From the NCBI RefSeq assembly GCF_900114415.1, contig NZ_FOSZ01000003.1, positions 434,001-498,000 on the forward strand: a stretch of DNA of 64,000 nucleotides. Reading direction: 5' to 3'. Below the pieces are notes generated by a model. It saw only the letters and a list, made by a program, of their open reading frames with translations. It was not told the origin of the DNA and searched no databases. Origin of the DNA: Shimia haliotis. Its GTDB lineage: Bacteria > Pseudomonadota > Alphaproteobacteria > Rhodobacterales > Rhodobacteraceae. This document shows positions 44,553 through 59,556 of the stretch, in pieces (within the stretch, counting starts at the first letter, position 1; every line of letters begins with the position of its first letter). Both the position numbers and the translations under genes were made by a program.

Positions 44553-45023
44553 TTATTGCAGCTCAGACGGGGTTTTGTGTTCGATGTCACTCCACTTGGC
44601 GTCGGCCTGCTGAATAAAGCCCGGGATGTCGGCGTTCCAGCGGTCCTGGATGTCTTGGGCGAGATTCAGGAAGAGTTCGCCGTCGACCACTTTCCAGAGT
44701 TCCGGATCACCGTCGAATTTGAAACCCATTGCGGCACCAAAGGCGCAGTAGCCGCCGTATTGCGGCAGGTAGGCTTCGGGGTCAGCCTCAAAGGCGGCTT
44801 TGTGCTCTTCGCTGACGAAGCGATAAGTGGCGTCGTTGTGGGTTGCGGTGATGGTGTAGTTGCCTTCCGTTGGGGCACCGAGGGTGAAGTAGGCGACGGG
44901 GTCGTAGCCTTGCAGCGCGAGACCGGTGTTGGAGGCGTTGATTTCAGGGCCAGCGGCGAAGGCGGCTGTGGTGAGGGCAACGGAGAGGGCCACACCGGAG
45001 ATCAGGGTTTTTACAGCTTTCAT
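44553..45023 (-). CDS. Exported YHS-domain protein
   Basis: A 156-residue periplasmic protein of the YHS-domain (seleno)protein family. The signal peptide is TLISGVALSVALTTAAFAAG. The YHS region starts TGLALQGYDPVAYF near residue 34, then YRFVSEEHKAAFEADPEAYL, PQYGGYCAFGAAMGFK with the conserved Cys, and ELWKVVDGELFLN. Cys stands where some members have selenocysteine. It is probably a metal- or redox-linked protein; function unknown. Divergent from a TetR-type regulator. Confidence 0.8.
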   Translation of the reverse strand: MKAVKTLISGVALSVALTTAAFAAGPEINASNTGLALQGYDPVAYFTLGAPTEGNYTITATHNDATYRFVSEEHKAAFEADPEAYLPQYGGYCAFGAAMGFKFDGDPELWKVVDGELFLNLAQDIQDRWNADIPGFIQQADAKWSDIEHKTPSELQ

Positions 45024-45115
45024 ATCAATGTCCAATGTTGGGGCCGCGCTTTTGGGCGGCGAGGGAGTGTCTGTGTTGGAATGTGTGTTCCGACAGGACA
45101 TATCTGACATTGGGA

Positions 45116-45125
45116 ACCAATTGGT
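45116..45125. promoter_or_regulatory. Candidate TetR operator between YHS and TetR genes
   Basis: ACCAATTGGT is a perfect 10-bp palindrome in the divergent intergenic region. It is followed by ACAAAACAAATG. TetR-type repressors use such dyads; no consensus for this regulator is known. Confidence 0.35.
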
Positions 45126-45193
45126 ACAAAACAAATGATTGTGAAAGCTTGTGAATTCCCGCAGGATGGCAAGAGAGAAAAGGGAATGGCGTT

Positions 45194-45760
45194 ATGGCAA
45201 GACCCCGTGAATTTGACATGGACACCGCGCTGGACGGCGCGCTCGATATCTTCTGGCGTCAGGGATATGTGGCGACCAACCTGCCGGATTTGCTTATGGC
45301 GATGGGCCTCACGCGGGGCAGTTTCTATAAGGCGTTTCGGGATAAGCTGTCGGTCTATATTGCGGCGTTGGACCGGTATGACGATCAGGTCGTGAGTGCC
45401 ACCGTGGCGACCTTAGCAGGGTGCGACGCGGGTTCAGCTCAGGCGTGTTTGTCGGTACTCTTTTCGCCGGAAGCAGATGCTCGCAAGGGGTGCTTCATCT
45501 GTAACGCGGTGGTGGAATTGGGGCCGGCGAACGAGACGGTTGCGGCAAAAGCCGAGGCGATGACGGTACGGTTGCGGAACGGGATTCTAGGCGTGCTGGA
45601 TAGATTTGAGGTTGGCGAGGTCGGGGAAAAACGCACGGCGACGGCGGATCTGATCCTGCATTTGTATTTCGGGCACAAGGCGATCGGCAAAGGTGGGAAG
45701 CCACGTGAGGATTGGAGCGCGCATCTGGGGTGGATTCTGGGTCAGGCCAACGACGCGTGA
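45194..45760 (+). CDS. TetR/AcrR-family transcriptional regulator
   Basis: A 188-residue repressor-type regulator. The N-terminal TetR helix-turn-helix reads MARPREFDMDTALDGALDIF then MGLTRGSFYKAF. The C-terminal ligand domain has an unusual Cys pair (GCFICNAVVELG), typical of TetR proteins of the YcdC/AcrR group. Divergent from the YHS-domain gene, about 170 bases away, which it may regulate. Ligand unknown. Confidence 0.9.
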   Translation: MARPREFDMDTALDGALDIFWRQGYVATNLPDLLMAMGLTRGSFYKAFRDKLSVYIAALDRYDDQVVSATVATLAGCDAGSAQACLSVLFSPEADARKGCFICNAVVELGPANETVAAKAEAMTVRLRNGILGVLDRFEVGEVGEKRTATADLILHLYFGHKAIGKGGKPREDWSAHLGWILGQANDA

Positions 45761-45805
45761 AAGCGGCCGTGACCATCTTTGCCCGCAAAACAAGAACGTC
45801 AAAGG

Positions 45806-45830
45806 CGTCACTTCTCTAAGTGGTGTTTTT
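45806..45830 (+). terminator. Weak terminator after TetR gene
   Basis: CACTT (45809-45813) pairs with AAGTG (45818-45822) around CTCT, extended by wobble pairs, and is followed by GTGTTTTT. Confidence 0.45.
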
Positions 45831-45957
45831 ATTTGTCGGGCTGAATTCGGCTAAGTGTTTGGCTTGTCACATTTTCTGGCGCGGTTACAGTGGGCGTGAC
45901 CCCAAACCCAGCCCCAGCCCGCAATGCTGACGGACAAAGAAACGACCTGACCTCAAT

Positions 45958-46575
45958 ATGGACTTCTCCGCCACGCTTTCTGACGCTGTCCGCATCTACT
46001 TGGCGGTGTTTTTTACCTTTGTAGCTGTGTTCTACACATCACGCGTTGCTTTCTTGAGGCTCAAAGAGCGGGTTGAGATTGTCCTGCCGGGCCAGAGGTA
46101 TTGTGCGACGTGGTGGAATCATATGGTGTTTCGCATGTTCCGCGTCACGATCTGGGCCGTTTGTGTTTTGCGGGCGGTCGATCCGGCCTTTGACGCCTAT
46201 CTTGGTCTGTGGCCAGCATTTCAGTACCCGGCATTGATCCTGCTTGGGGTGAGCTTTTTGACGGCCGGTTTTGGCCTCACGCTTGTCAGCCATTTTGCAC
46301 TGGGGCGTCATTGGCGGTCTGGCTTCGATCGTGAAGGGCCAAGAGTGCTTTTGGATACCGGGCCTTATCGGTTTTCTCGCAATCCAGCCTTCTTGGGCGT
46401 CATCATCGCGCAGGTCGGGTTTTGGCTGGCGTTGCCGAGTTGGTTCTCAACTTTGTGCCTGATTGTCGGGGCGCTCGCGGTCTATCGACAAACGTTGTCC
46501 GAAGAGATGCATCTGGATGCGACAATTGGAGGGGCTTATGTCGAGTATAAGCGCCAAGTGCCGCGGTGGATCTAA
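45958..46575 (+). CDS. ICMT/PEMT-like membrane methyltransferase family protein
   Basis: A 205-residue inner-membrane protein with about five helices. The C-terminal half carries the isoprenylcysteine-methyltransferase signature: GPYRFSRNPAFLGVIIAQVG, then SEEMHLDATIGGAYVEYKRQ and the final PRWI. These conserved residues bind S-adenosylmethionine. Bacterial members methylate small membrane-associated acceptors, but the acceptor here is unknown. It stands alone before rplK. Confidence 0.82.
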   Translation: MDFSATLSDAVRIYLAVFFTFVAVFYTSRVAFLRLKERVEIVLPGQRYCATWWNHMVFRMFRVTIWAVCVLRAVDPAFDAYLGLWPAFQYPALILLGVSFLTAGFGLTLVSHFALGRHWRSGFDREGPRVLLDTGPYRFSRNPAFLGVIIAQVGFWLALPSWFSTLCLIVGALAVYRQTLSEEMHLDATIGGAYVEYKRQVPRWI

Positions 46576-46661
46576 CGTGTGGCGCGCTGGCTTGTCTCTG
46601 ATGTCTGCATTTTGTGTTTGGGCGGCGCGGGTTTCGGGCATGCCCGCAGGCAATCACCCCC

Positions 46662-46690
46662 TTGCAAACCCCGCAAATCAGGCGTAAACG
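46662..46690 (+). promoter_or_regulatory. Candidate promoter of rplKA
   Basis: TTGCAA (46662-46667), 17 bases, then TAAACG (46685-46690), inside GGCGTAAACGCC. The match to a -10 is weak, so this is a tentative call for the start of the rplKA leader. Confidence 0.3.
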
Positions 46691-46812
46691 CCGCCTCTAT
46701 CGTCTTCGGGCGAGATTCTCTCGTGGGAGGTTTGGGCATCGCGATGCAAGGACCGGACCACGCAACACAAACCGGGTGGAACGCGTTTCACCTACGTTGA
46801 AAGGAAAACCAA

Positions 46813-47238
46813 ATGGCTAAGAAGCTAGCTGGTACAATGAAGCTGCAGGTTCCTGCAGGTCAAGCCAACCCCTCCCCGCCCGTTGGTCCGGCGCTGGGTC
46901 AGCGCGGCATCAACATCATGGAATTCTGTAAAGCGTTCAACGCCAAGACACAGGACATGGAGCCCGGCGCGCCGTGCCCGACCGTGATCACCTACTATCA
47001 GGACAAGTCCTTCACCATGGACATCAAGACGCCGCCTGCGTCTTACTACCTGAAAAAAGCTGCCAAGCTGAAATCCGGTGCAAACCTGCCAGGTCGTGAG
47101 ACCGTAGGTTCCGTGACCCCCGCTCAGGTGAAAGAAATCGCCGAAGCGAAAATGAAAGACCTGAACGCAAACGACATCGATGCTGCAATGCAGATCATCC
47201 TTGGCTCGGCGCGTTCCATGGGCATCGAGGTGAAGTAA
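46813..47238 (+). CDS. rplK: 50S ribosomal protein L11
   Basis: L11 forms part of the GTPase-associated centre on the large subunit. The 141-residue protein has the N-terminal [20 protein letters not shown] (thiostrepton-region proline-rich loop) and the C-terminal RNA-binding [22 protein letters not shown] precedes the ATG. It overlaps rplA by one base. Family-typical length. Confidence 0.97.
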   Translation: MAKKLAGTMKLQVPAGQANPSPPVGPALGQRGINIMEFCKAFNAKTQDMEPGAPCPTVITYYQDKSFTMDIKTPPASYYLKKAAKLKSGANLPGRETVGSVTPAQVKEIAEAKMKDLNANDIDAAMQIILGSARSMGIEVK

Positions 47239-47936
47239 TGGCTAAGCTTGGTAAACGTACTGCCGCAGCGCGCGAAGCGTTCGCAGGCAAAACTAACCTG
47301 ACCGTTGAAGAAGCTGTTGCTCTGGTCAAAGGCAATGCCACCGCGAAATTCGACGAAACCGTTGAAATCGCCGTTCAGCTGGGCGTTGACCCGCGTCACG
47401 CAGACCAGATGGTCCGCGGCGTGGTTGGTCTGCCCAACGGCACCGGCAAATCCGTGCGTGTTGCTGTTTTTGCTCGCGGCCCGAAAGCTGAAGAAGCACA
47501 AGCTGCTGGTGCGGACATCGTTGGCGCAGAAGATCTGATGGAAACCGTTCAAGGCGGCACCATCGACTTCGATCGCTGCATCGCGACACCGGACATGATG
47601 CCTGTTGTTGGTCGTCTGGGTAAAGTCCTGGGCCCGCGCAACCTGATGCCGAACCCCAAAGTTGGCACAGTGACCATGGACGTGAAAGCGGCCGTGGAAG
47701 CAGCCAAAGGCGGCGAAGTTCAGTTTAAAGTCGAGAAAGCCGGTGTTGTACACGCGGGCGTCGGCAAAGCATCCTTCGGCGAAGACAAGCTGGTTGAGAA
47801 CGTGCGCTCCTTCATGGACGCGGTTCTGAAAGCCAAGCCAGCTGGCGCAAAAGGCGCGTATGTCAAAAAGATCGCTCTGAGCTCCACCATGGGTCCGGGC
47901 GTGACCATCGACATCGACAACGCTTCCGCTCAGTAA
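47238..47936 (+). CDS. rplA: 50S ribosomal protein L1
   Basis: L1 binds 23S rRNA at the L1 stalk and represses its own operon by binding its mRNA. The 232-residue protein has [20 protein letters not shown] near residue 35 and the L1 signature [18 protein letters not shown] near residue 130. Its ATG overlaps the rplK stop (TAATG). A good terminator follows, so rplKA is probably a separate transcript from rplJL. Confidence 0.97.
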   Translation: MAKLGKRTAAAREAFAGKTNLTVEEAVALVKGNATAKFDETVEIAVQLGVDPRHADQMVRGVVGLPNGTGKSVRVAVFARGPKAEEAQAAGADIVGAEDLMETVQGGTIDFDRCIATPDMMPVVGRLGKVLGPRNLMPNPKVGTVTMDVKAAVEAAKGGEVQFKVEKAGVVHAGVGKASFGEDKLVENVRSFMDAVLKAKPAGAKGAYVKKIALSSTMGPGVTIDIDNASAQ

Positions 47937-47960
47937 GATCTTCTGATCTGAGAATTCTGA

Positions 47961-47987
47961 GGGCGTCCTGTTTGGGGCGCCCTTTTT
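47961..47987 (+). terminator. Rho-independent terminator of rplKA
   Basis: GGGCGTCC (47961-47968) pairs with GGGCGCCC (47975-47982, one G-T pair), followed by TTTTT. Confidence 0.8.
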
Positions 47988-48374
47988 CGTTGTGACGCGT
48001 CGTTGACTTCCCTCTTGGTAAGGGCTTCGTCATGTGTGTTTCAAACGTGGTTGCGGAGTTTGGCAAGCAAGCGATGAAGGGCGCATGGCTGCTTCGCCAA
48101 AAATCGGTGGACAATGGTCAAAGCAGCCCTTAAAGACACGCCTGCCCACACACAGAGCATCGTTTGATTCTCTGCGCGTGGCCTGTCCAAGACGGAGGGT
48201 TCGGGTTTCGCCTGAATAATTCCTTCCTGAGATGGGGTAAGAGACAAGAATTCTTAGAAGCCTTCGCTGGCTTCGGCGATCTTGGTTCCCAACCCTTTGT
48301 ATGGACCTAAACGCGTGCCCTTTGGGGTGCGCAAAACTGAGCCGGGGAGCAATCCCCAATTTTGGAGTAAAACT
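47988..48374 (+). other. Leader region of rplJL with possible L10 leader structure
   Basis: About 390 bases without a gene. GGGGA/TCCCC at 48344-48357 and an internal-looped stem near 48314-48332 sit just before the rplJ start and could be part of an L10-binding autoregulatory leader. A TTGACT at 48003-48008 is a possible -35 without a clear -10. Confidence 0.35.
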
Positions 48375-48893
48375 GTGGATAGAGCACAAAAAGAGAAGTT
48401 GGTCGACGAGCTCGGCCAGATCTTTGAAAGCTCTGGCGTTGTAGTGGTTGCCCACTACGCGGGTCTCACGGTTGCTGACATGCAGGACCTTCGCGCACGT
48501 GCTCGTGATGCGGGTGGTGCTGTTCGTGTCGCCAAGAACAGGCTCGCCAAGATCGCCCTTGATGGCAAACCATGCGAAAGCATCGGTGGCCTTCTGTCGG
48601 GTATGACCGTTCTGACCTATTCCGAGGACCCTGTGGCAGCCGCCAAAGTGGCCGAGGACTTCGCCAAAGATCACAAGCAATTTGAGATCCTTGGTGGTGC
48701 AATGGGCGAGAACGCTCTGGACCGTGCTGGTGTTACAGCAGTGTCGAAAATGCCTTCGCGCGACGAGCTTATTGCTCAGATCGCAAGCATGCTCGGCGCA
48801 CCTGCTTCCAACATCGCCGGCGCCATTGGCGCACCTGCTTCGAACATCGCATCCATCCTGTCTACCATCGAGGAAAAGGCAGAGGCTGCGTAA
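48375..48893 (+). CDS. rplJ: 50S ribosomal protein L10
   Basis: L10 anchors L7/L12 dimers on the ribosomal stalk and autoregulates rplJL. The 172-residue protein starts [15 protein letters not shown], has [20 protein letters not shown] near residue 25 and [11 protein letters not shown] near residue 53. The L7/L12-binding C-terminal helix holds an internal near-repeat [20 protein letters not shown] at about residues 141-159, encoded by two 23-base copies with one difference. GGAG is 8 bases before GTG 48375. Confidence 0.96.
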   Translation: MDRAQKEKLVDELGQIFESSGVVVVAHYAGLTVADMQDLRARARDAGGAVRVAKNRLAKIALDGKPCESIGGLLSGMTVLTYSEDPVAAAKVAEDFAKDHKQFEILGGAMGENALDRAGVTAVSKMPSRDELIAQIASMLGAPASNIAGAIGAPASNIASILSTIEEKAEAA

Positions 48894-48967
48894 GCAACTT
48901 TTTGAGAGCCGCGTCGTGACATTGTCACAACGTTGGAACACATACCTAACAACGGAAAGAGTCTAAA

Positions 48968-49345
48968 ATGGCTGATCTGAAAGCACTCGCAGAAAGCATC
49001 GTGGGTCTGACCCTGCTGGAAGCACAAGAACTGAAAACCATCCTCAAAGACGAGTATGGCATCGAGCCCGCCGCTGGCGGCGCAGTTGTAATGGCAGCTG
49101 GCGGCGACGCCGGTGGCGCAGCTGAAGAAGAAAAGACTGAATTCGACGTGATCCTGAAAGCTGCAGGCGCATCGAAAATCAACGTCATCAAAGAAGTCCG
49201 CGGCATCACCGGCCTGGGCCTCAAAGAAGCTAAAGAACTGGTTGAAGCCGGCGGCAAAGCTGTCAAAGAAGGCGTCTCCAAGGACGAAGCTGAAGAGATC
49301 AAAGGCAAGCTGGAAGCAGCTGGCGCCGAGGTCGAAGTTAAGTAA
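48968..49345 (+). CDS. rplL: 50S ribosomal protein L7/L12
   Basis: L7/L12 recruits translation GTPases. The 125-residue protein has the N-terminal dimerisation helix, an Ala/Gly-rich hinge ([19 protein letters not shown]), and the C-terminal domain with [20 protein letters not shown] and the final AAGAEVEVK. It follows rplJ by 74 bases and ends in a strong terminator, so the operon does not simply run into rpoBC. Confidence 0.98.
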   Translation: MADLKALAESIVGLTLLEAQELKTILKDEYGIEPAAGGAVVMAAGGDAGGAAEEEKTEFDVILKAAGASKINVIKEVRGITGLGLKEAKELVEAGGKAVKEGVSKDEAEEIKGKLEAAGAEVEVK

Positions 49346-49368
49346 TTCGGTTTTTCACCGAGTTATTG

Positions 49369-49396
49369 CAGGCGTCCCTTGTGGGGCGCCTGTTTT
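49369..49396 (+). terminator. Rho-independent terminator of rplJL
   Basis: CAGGCGTCCC (49369-49378) pairs with GGGGCGCCTG (49383-49392, one G-T pair) around TTGT, followed by TTTT. Confidence 0.85.
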
Positions 49397-49406
49397 CGTT
49401 TGAGGC

Positions 49407-50396
49407 CTAGTCGCAGAGAGGCAAGTCCAACGGTTGGCTTTTGGGCAGTGAGTTGCGCCATTCGTTGATGATTGGCTGCAGTGTGCGTTTGGGCCAGAAT
49501 TTCGGCGTTCCAATGGCAGCAAGGCAGGCGTCGTTCCAATAGAGGCCCGCGCGTTTCAGGGACGTGCCGCGTTTGACAGCCTTGGCTACCGCGTTGATGT
49601 CTTGCGACGCAGGATAGATGTAGAGCGTGGTCGGGTTGCTGTCTGCGATTTTCAGAATGTCTTTGGTGGCGGGTTCGGACCACGTGGTGCAGCCGTTGCT
49701 GCGGCCTGAGGTGTAGTCCACCAGTTTGCCGAAGGGCACAAAGCCGTCGGCATCTGCGTGTTTGCTTTGCGGTTTTTCCATGCGGCATTGCCAACGCATG
49801 AACATGGCACGATGCCCGCCGATGGCGCGTTCGCGGGCGTTGTCGGTTTCGCCTTCGCCGTCAAAGAGCAGGAAGGTGCGTAGGAAGGGTTTTTTACGGG
49901 AGCCCTTTTGGTAGTAGCCCTTGAAAGACGTGCGGGATTCAGCGGTCACATAGGCGCCGCCAGCGGTGAGTTTGGAGCCTTCTGCGTTGGAAAAGTTTCG
50001 CGCGCATTGGCGGCCGTTGGAAAAATTCGCTTTGGCCAGTTTGCGCCCGTTTCCATAGCCGGAGGACACGGCTTTGAAGGTGCGGGTTTCTTCGCAAATC
50101 ACATAGAAGCGGGGCAGTGCGGCGCCGTTGGAGGCTGTGCTGGGGCGGGTGGCGTCCATCGCGAAATAGCAGGGGTTTTTGACGGTGCCCGATTGGCGTT
50201 TTTCCAGGTAATGGGCGCGGGCTCTGTCGAGCACAATTGGCGCGATCTGGCCCGTGCCGGCGCCAACGTGTTGTTGAAGCCAATTGGGGATGCCGGTGGA
50301 GGCGGCTGCAACGGAGGCAGCAAATGTCGCAGCGGCGATGGCTGCGCTGAAGATGTTGAGTTGGCTGAAAGACAAAACAGGAGCCCCACATGACAC
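49407..50396 (-). CDS. Murein L,D-transpeptidase-like (YkuD_2-type) exported protein
   Basis: A 329-residue protein with an N-terminal hydrophobic signal (FSAAIAAATFAASVAAAS). The catalytic YkuD_2 pattern is DYTSGRSNGCTTW with Cys236 and a preceding His in IGGHRAMFMRW; FYVICEETRTFKAVSSGYGN and LLFDGEGETDNARERAIGGH are consistent with the fold. It would cross-link or modify peptidoglycan in the periplasm. The GTG start at 50396 lacks a good ribosome-binding site, so the start is uncertain. It is inserted in opposite orientation between rplL and rpoB. Confidence 0.72.
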   Translation of the reverse strand: MSCGAPVLSFSQLNIFSAAIAAATFAASVAAASTGIPNWLQQHVGAGTGQIAPIVLDRARAHYLEKRQSGTVKNPCYFAMDATRPSTASNGAALPRFYVICEETRTFKAVSSGYGNGRKLAKANFSNGRQCARNFSNAEGSKLTAGGAYVTAESRTSFKGYYQKGSRKKPFLRTFLLFDGEGETDNARERAIGGHRAMFMRWQCRMEKPQSKHADADGFVPFGKLVDYTSGRSNGCTTWSEPATKDILKIADSNPTTLYIYPASQDINAVAKAVKRGTSLKRAGLYWNDACLAAIGTPKFWPKRTLQPIINEWRNSLPKSQPLDLPLCD

Positions 50397-50955
50397 ACAA
50401 AGACCAATAGGAAAGAGGTTGCACGAAAAGCCTTCTGCTGGTCTAGGGGAGATTGCGGTGATCCGGTGCGGAGCGGTTTATGGATGCCACGGTGCGCGAG
50501 GCTGCGCACCTTGCTGGGCGGCATGGGTTTTGGAGTGCCAAAAGATGTCGATCGCCCGATCTGTGGTTTGGCCGAATGTCAAGCCCCGAGGGGTTGCCAA
50601 TGACCAGCCGATTCATTATTCGGTAGTCTCTTGCGGTTTCGAGCGATTCGGGGCCGCTTTTGTCCTTTGCGGATTTTTGTGAACAGGCGGCGTGGTTTTC
50701 GGGGAATTGATCACCCCGGCAGGAAAGACAACGACAGACAATAAAGCACGTTTTCCAAGGTGGGATACCCCGGCTTGGCAAGCCTCTTGAGTGGCGCATA
50801 GGCGCGGTTGAAGAGGTTTTCCAAGGCAGGGATCAACGATCGAGTGGCTCCGGTGGGACGGAGTCGAGAATGGATCTGATCCACGCCGTCACTGACGCGA
50901 CGTGCCGGGGCCCGACGGCATGTTGTTGATGATGAATCGAAAGGTGACATTGACC
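50397..50955 (+). other. Long leader region upstream of rpoB
   Basis: About 560 bases with no credible gene. It contains hairpins GGTGCGC/GCGCACC (50491-50510) and CTCCG/CGGAG near 50851-50866, and a GTTTTCCAAGG direct repeat (near 50750 and 50816). It must hold the rpoBC promoter, because the preceding gene is on the other strand; no clear -35/-10 pair was assigned. Confidence 0.4.
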
Positions 50956-53900
50956 ATGGCTCAAAGCTTCCTTGGCCAGAAACGTCTACGTAAATACTAC
51001 GGCAAAATCCGCGAAGTGCTGGAAATGCCAAACCTGATCGAGGTGCAGAAAAGCTCCTATGATCTTTTCCTGAAATCCGGAGAGCTTGAAATCCCCACCG
51101 ATGGTGAGGGTATCAAAGGCGTGTTCCAGTCGGTCTTCCCGATCAAGGATTTCAACGAAACTTCCGTGCTGGAATTCGTCAACTACGAGCTGGAAAAGCC
51201 GAAGTACGACGTTGAGGAATGTCAGCAGCGTGACATGACTTACAGCGCACCTCTGAAGGTGACACTGCGTCTCATCGTGTTTGATGTGGACGAGGACACC
51301 GGTGCGAAGTCGGTAAAAGACATCAAAGAACAAGACGTGTTCATGGGCGACATGCCCCTGATGACACAGAACGGCACATTTGTCGTGAACGGCACCGAGC
51401 GTGTGATCGTTTCCCAGATGCACCGGTCTCCGGGCGTGTTCTTTGACCACGACAAAGGCAAAACGCACTCTTCGGGTAAACTGCTGTTTGCTTGCCGCAT
51501 TATTCCCTACCGCGGCTCGTGGCTCGATTTTGAATTCGACGCCAAAGACATCGTTTATGCCCGCATCGACCGTCGTCGTAAGCTGCCTGTGACCACTCTG
51601 CTTTATGCACTGGGTCTGGACCAGGAAGCCATCATGGATGCCTATTACGACACCGTGGACTACACGCTGGACAAGAGCAAAGGTTGGGTCACCAAGTTCT
51701 TCCCCGAGCGTGTGCGTGGCACCCGTCCTCTGATGGATCTGGTTGACGCCGCAACAGGTGAAGTGATTGCCGAAGCTGGCAAGAAAGTCACCCCGCGTGC
51801 GGTCAAGAAGATCATCGATGAAGGCAAGATCACCGATCTGCTCGTGCCGTTTGAGCACATCGTTGGCAAGTTTGTCGCCAAGGACATCATCAACGAAGAA
51901 ACCGGTGCGATCTATGTCGAAGCCGGTGATGAGTTGACGCTGGAATATGACAAGGACGGCGATCTGATCGGCGGCACTGTCAAGGATTTGGTAGACGCAG
52001 GCGTCAAAGAGATCCCTGTTCTGGACATCGACAACATCAATGTCGGTCCGTACATGCGCAACACCATGGCGGTGGACAAGAACATGGGCCGCGACACCGC
52101 GCTTATGGACATCTATCGCGTGATGCGTCCGGGCGAGCCGCCCACCGTTGAAGCGGCGTCGTCGCTGTTTGACACCCTGTTCTTCGATAGCGAACGCTAT
52201 GACCTTTCCGCGGTTGGCCGCGTTAAGATGAACATGCGTTTGGCACTGGATGCGCCAGATACTCTGCGCACCCTGCGCAAAGAAGACATCGTGGCCTGCA
52301 TCAAGGCGCTGGTTGAGCTGCGTGACGGTAAAGGCGACATCGACGACATCGACCACCTCGGCAACCGTCGTGTGCGTTCCGTTGGTGAGCTGATGGAAAA
52401 CCAGTACCGTGTTGGCCTGCTGCGCATGGAGCGTGCGATCAAAGAGCGTATGAGCTCTGTCGAGATCGACACGGTGATGCCGCAGGATCTGATCAACGCG
52501 AAACCGGCCGCAGCGGCTGTGCGTGAATTCTTCGGCTCTTCGCAGCTGTCGCAGTTCATGGACCAAACCAACCCGCTGTCGGAAGTCACCCACAAACGCC
52601 GTCTTTCGGCGCTTGGCCCGGGTGGTCTGACCCGTGAGCGTGCAGGCTTTGAGGTGCGCGACGTGCACCCGACCCACTATGGTCGGATGTGCCCGATTGA
52701 AACACCGGAAGGCCCGAACATTGGTCTGATCAACTCGCTGGCGACATTTGCGCGCGTCAACAAGTATGGCTTCATCGAAACACCTTATCGCGTGGTCAAA
52801 GACGCGACGGTGACTGACGAAGTTCACTACATGTCGGCAACCGAAGAAATGCGTCACACAGTGGCACAGGCCAACGCATCTTTGGATGAAAACGGCAAGT
52901 TCCAGAACGATCTGGTGTCGACCCGTCAGTCCGGTGACTACACACTTGCTCCAAGCGAAAACGTGGACCTGATCGACGTTTCGCCCAAGCAGTTGGTATC
53001 CGTAGCTGCCTCGCTGATCCCGTTCCTTGAAAACGACGATGCTAACCGCGCTCTTATGGGCTCGAACATGCAACGTCAGGCGGTTCCACTGCTGCGTGCC
53101 GAGGCACCGCTGGTTGGTACCGGCATCGAGGAAAAAGTGGCGATTGACTCCGGCGCGGCCATTCAGGCGAAACGCGCGGGCGTGATCGACCAAGTGGATG
53201 CCCAGCGTATTGTTATCCGTGCGACGTCTGACCTTGAGCTGGGTGACGCGGGTGTGGACATCTATCGTCTGCGCAAGTTCCAGCGTTCCAACCAGAACAC
53301 CTGCATCAACCAGCGTCCGCTGGTGAAAGTGGGTGATACGGTTCAGAAGGGCGAAGTGGTTGCTGACGGTCCGTCCACCGATATCGGTGAACTGGCTCTG
53401 GGTAAAAACGTGGTCGTCGCGTTTATGCCTTGGAACGGCTATAACTACGAAGACTCCATCCTGATCTCCGAGCGCATCGCGCGTGACGACGTGTTTACTT
53501 CGGTTCACATCGAAGAATTCGAAGTCGCTGCACGTGATACGAAGCTCGGTCCAGAGGAAATCACTCGCGACATTCCGAACGTCGGTGAAGAAGCGCTGCG
53601 CAACCTCGATGAGGCGGGCATCGTTTACATCGGTGCGGACGTTGAGCCGGGCGATATTCTCGTTGGTAAGATCACACCGAAGGGCGAAAGCCCGATGACG
53701 CCGGAAGAAAAGCTTCTGCGTGCCATCTTTGGTGAGAAAGCATCCGACGTGCGTGACACCTCGCTGCGCGTGAAGCCGGGTGACTTTGGTACCGTTGTTG
53801 AGGTGCGCGTCTTTAACCGCCACGGTGTGGAAAAAGACGAGCGTGCGCTGCAGATCGAGCGTGAAGAGATCGAACGTCTGGCGCGTGACCGCGACGACGA

Positions 53901-55092
53901 ACTCGCGATCCTTGACCGCAACATCTATGCGCGTCTGAAAGGCATGATCAGCGGCAAAGTTGCTGTGAAAGGCCCGAAAGGCGTCAAGCCGAACGCGGAA
54001 ATCAACGACGAGTTGCTGAACTCTCTGTCCCGCGGTCAGTGGTGGCAGCTGGCGCTTGAAGACGAAGCAGACGCACAGGTTGTCGAGGCTCTGAACGAGC
54101 AGTACGAGATCCAGAAACGTGCGCTTGAGCATCGCTTTGAGGACAAAGTCGAGAAAGTCCGTCGTGGCGACGACCTGCCGCCGGGTGTGATGAAGATGGT
54201 CAAAGTCTTCATCGCCGTGAAGCGTAAGCTTCAGCCGGGTGATAAGATGGCCGGTCGTCACGGGAACAAAGGTGTTATTTCCAAGGTTGTACCTATGGAA
54301 GACATGCCGTTCCTCGCAGACGGTACGCCGGTTGACTTCTGTCTGAACCCGCTGGGCGTTCCTTCACGTATGAATGTTGGTCAGATCCTTGAAACCCACA
54401 TGGGTTGGGCCGCGCGCGGTCTGGGTCTGAACGTTGACGAAGCGCTGCAGGACTATCGCCGCACAGGTGATCTGACACCGGTTCGCGAAGCCATGCACTT
54501 GGCCTATGGCGATGATGTCTACGAAGAAGGCATCACCGGCATGGACGAAGGTCAGCTTCTGGAAGCGGCAAGCAACGTCACCAACGGTGTGCCGATTGCA
54601 ACGCCGGTCTTTGACGGCGCCAAAGAAGGCGACGTGAACGACGCTCTGGTGCGTGCAGGCTTCTCCGAAAGCGGTCAGTCGATCCTGTTTGACGGTCGTA
54701 CCGGTGAACAGTTCGCCCGTCCGGTCACAGTGGGTATCAAGTACCTGCTGAAGCTGCATCACCTTGTGGACGACAAAATCCACGCGCGTTCGACCGGTCC
54801 GTACTCGCTTGTTACTCAGCAGCCGCTGGGTGGTAAGGCGCAGTTCGGTGGCCAGCGCTTCGGTGAGATGGAAGTCTGGGCTCTGGAAGCTTACGGCGCC
54901 GCCTATACACTGCAGGAAATGCTGACAGTGAAGTCGGATGACGTGGCAGGCCGGACCAAGGTCTACGAAAGCATCGTCAAGGGCGAGGACAACTTTGAAG
55001 CGGGCGTCCCAGAATCGTTTAACGTTCTGGTGAAAGAAGTCCGTGGTCTCGGCCTGAATATGGAACTCCTGGATACGGAGGAAGGTGAATGA
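50956..55092 (+). CDS. rpoB: DNA-directed RNA polymerase subunit beta
   Basis: The 1378-residue beta subunit of RNA polymerase. The ATG 50956 starts [20 protein letters not shown] after AAAGGTGA; the frame is open further up but without family sequence. The rifampicin-pocket region [20 protein letters not shown] followed by [20 protein letters not shown] is wild-type-like, [12 protein letters not shown] is in the catalytic region, and [17 protein letters not shown] near residue 1097 is conserved. It ends 55 bases before rpoC. Confidence 0.98.
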   Translation: MAQSFLGQKRLRKYYGKIREVLEMPNLIEVQKSSYDLFLKSGELEIPTDGEGIKGVFQSVFPIKDFNETSVLEFVNYELEKPKYDVEECQQRDMTYSAPLKVTLRLIVFDVDEDTGAKSVKDIKEQDVFMGDMPLMTQNGTFVVNGTERVIVSQMHRSPGVFFDHDKGKTHSSGKLLFACRIIPYRGSWLDFEFDAKDIVYARIDRRRKLPVTTLLYALGLDQEAIMDAYYDTVDYTLDKSKGWVTKFFPERVRGTRPLMDLVDAATGEVIAEAGKKVTPRAVKKIIDEGKITDLLVPFEHIVGKFVAKDIINEETGAIYVEAGDELTLEYDKDGDLIGGTVKDLVDAGVKEIPVLDIDNINVGPYMRNTMAVDKNMGRDTALMDIYRVMRPGEPPTVEAASSLFDTLFFDSERYDLSAVGRVKMNMRLALDAPDTLRTLRKEDIVACIKALVELRDGKGDIDDIDHLGNRRVRSVGELMENQYRVGLLRMERAIKERMSSVEIDTVMPQDLINAKPAAAAVREFFGSSQLSQFMDQTNPLSEVTHKRRLSALGPGGLTRERAGFEVRDVHPTHYGRMCPIETPEGPNIGLINSLATFARVNKYGFIETPYRVVKDATVTDEVHYMSATEEMRHTVAQANASLDENGKFQNDLVSTRQSGDYTLAPSENVDLIDVSPKQLVSVAASLIPFLENDDANRALMGSNMQRQAVPLLRAEAPLVGTGIEEKVAIDSGAAIQAKRAGVIDQVDAQRIVIRATSDLELGDAGVDIYRLRKFQRSNQNTCINQRPLVKVGDTVQKGEVVADGPSTDIGELALGKNVVVAFMPWNGYNYEDSILISERIARDDVFTSVHIEEFEVAARDTKLGPEEITRDIPNVGEEALRNLDEAGIVYIGADVEPGDILVGKITPKGESPMTPEEKLLRAIFGEKASDVRDTSLRVKPGDFGTVVEVRVFNRHGVEKDERALQIEREEIERLARDRDDELAILDRNIYARLKGMISGKVAVKGPKGVKPNAEINDELLNSLSRGQWWQLALEDEADAQVVEALNEQYEIQKRALEHRFEDKVEKVRRGDDLPPGVMKMVKVFIAVKRKLQPGDKMAGRHGNKGVISKVVPMEDMPFLADGTPVDFCLNPLGVPSRMNVGQILETHMGWAARGLGLNVDEALQDYRRTGDLTPVREAMHLAYGDDVYEEGITGMDEGQLLEAASNVTNGVPIATPVFDGAKEGDVNDALVRAGFSESGQSILFDGRTGEQFARPVTVGIKYLLKLHHLVDDKIHARSTGPYSLVTQQPLGGKAQFGGQRFGEMEVWALEAYGAAYTLQEMLTVKSDDVAGRTKVYESIVKGEDNFEAGVPESFNVLVKEVRGLGLNMELLDTEEGE

Positions 55093-55147
55093 GGGCGCAA
55101 GCCCTCACGCCAACCACTCTCCTCCCAACCGAATTTGAGGTATCAAA

Positions 55148-59398
<4,251 letters not shown>

Positions 59399-59421
59399 GT
59401 CGACTTGACGTTTGAGAATTG

Positions 59422-59456
59422 AGAAAGGCCCCCGACGTTGCGTCGGGGGCCTTTCT
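59422..59456 (+). terminator. 16-bp perfect stem-loop terminator of rpoBC
   Basis: AGAAAGGCCCCCGACG pairs perfectly with CGTCGGGGGCCTTTCT (59422-59437 with 59441-59456) around TTG. The A/T pairs at the base provide U-rich sequence on exit. Confidence 0.88.
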
Positions 59457-59556
59457 GCTTTCGGCGAGGGCATTTGTGGCAAAGTGAACTGAAGGCCTTG
59501 GCAAGGCCGCGTAGCGGGCGTAGCGTCGCGCGGTTGGCTTTGGCGGAGGGCTTCAC

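Noticed and set aside
51240..51500. Small antisense frames within rpoB
   Set aside because: Shadows of coding sequence with no independent evidence.
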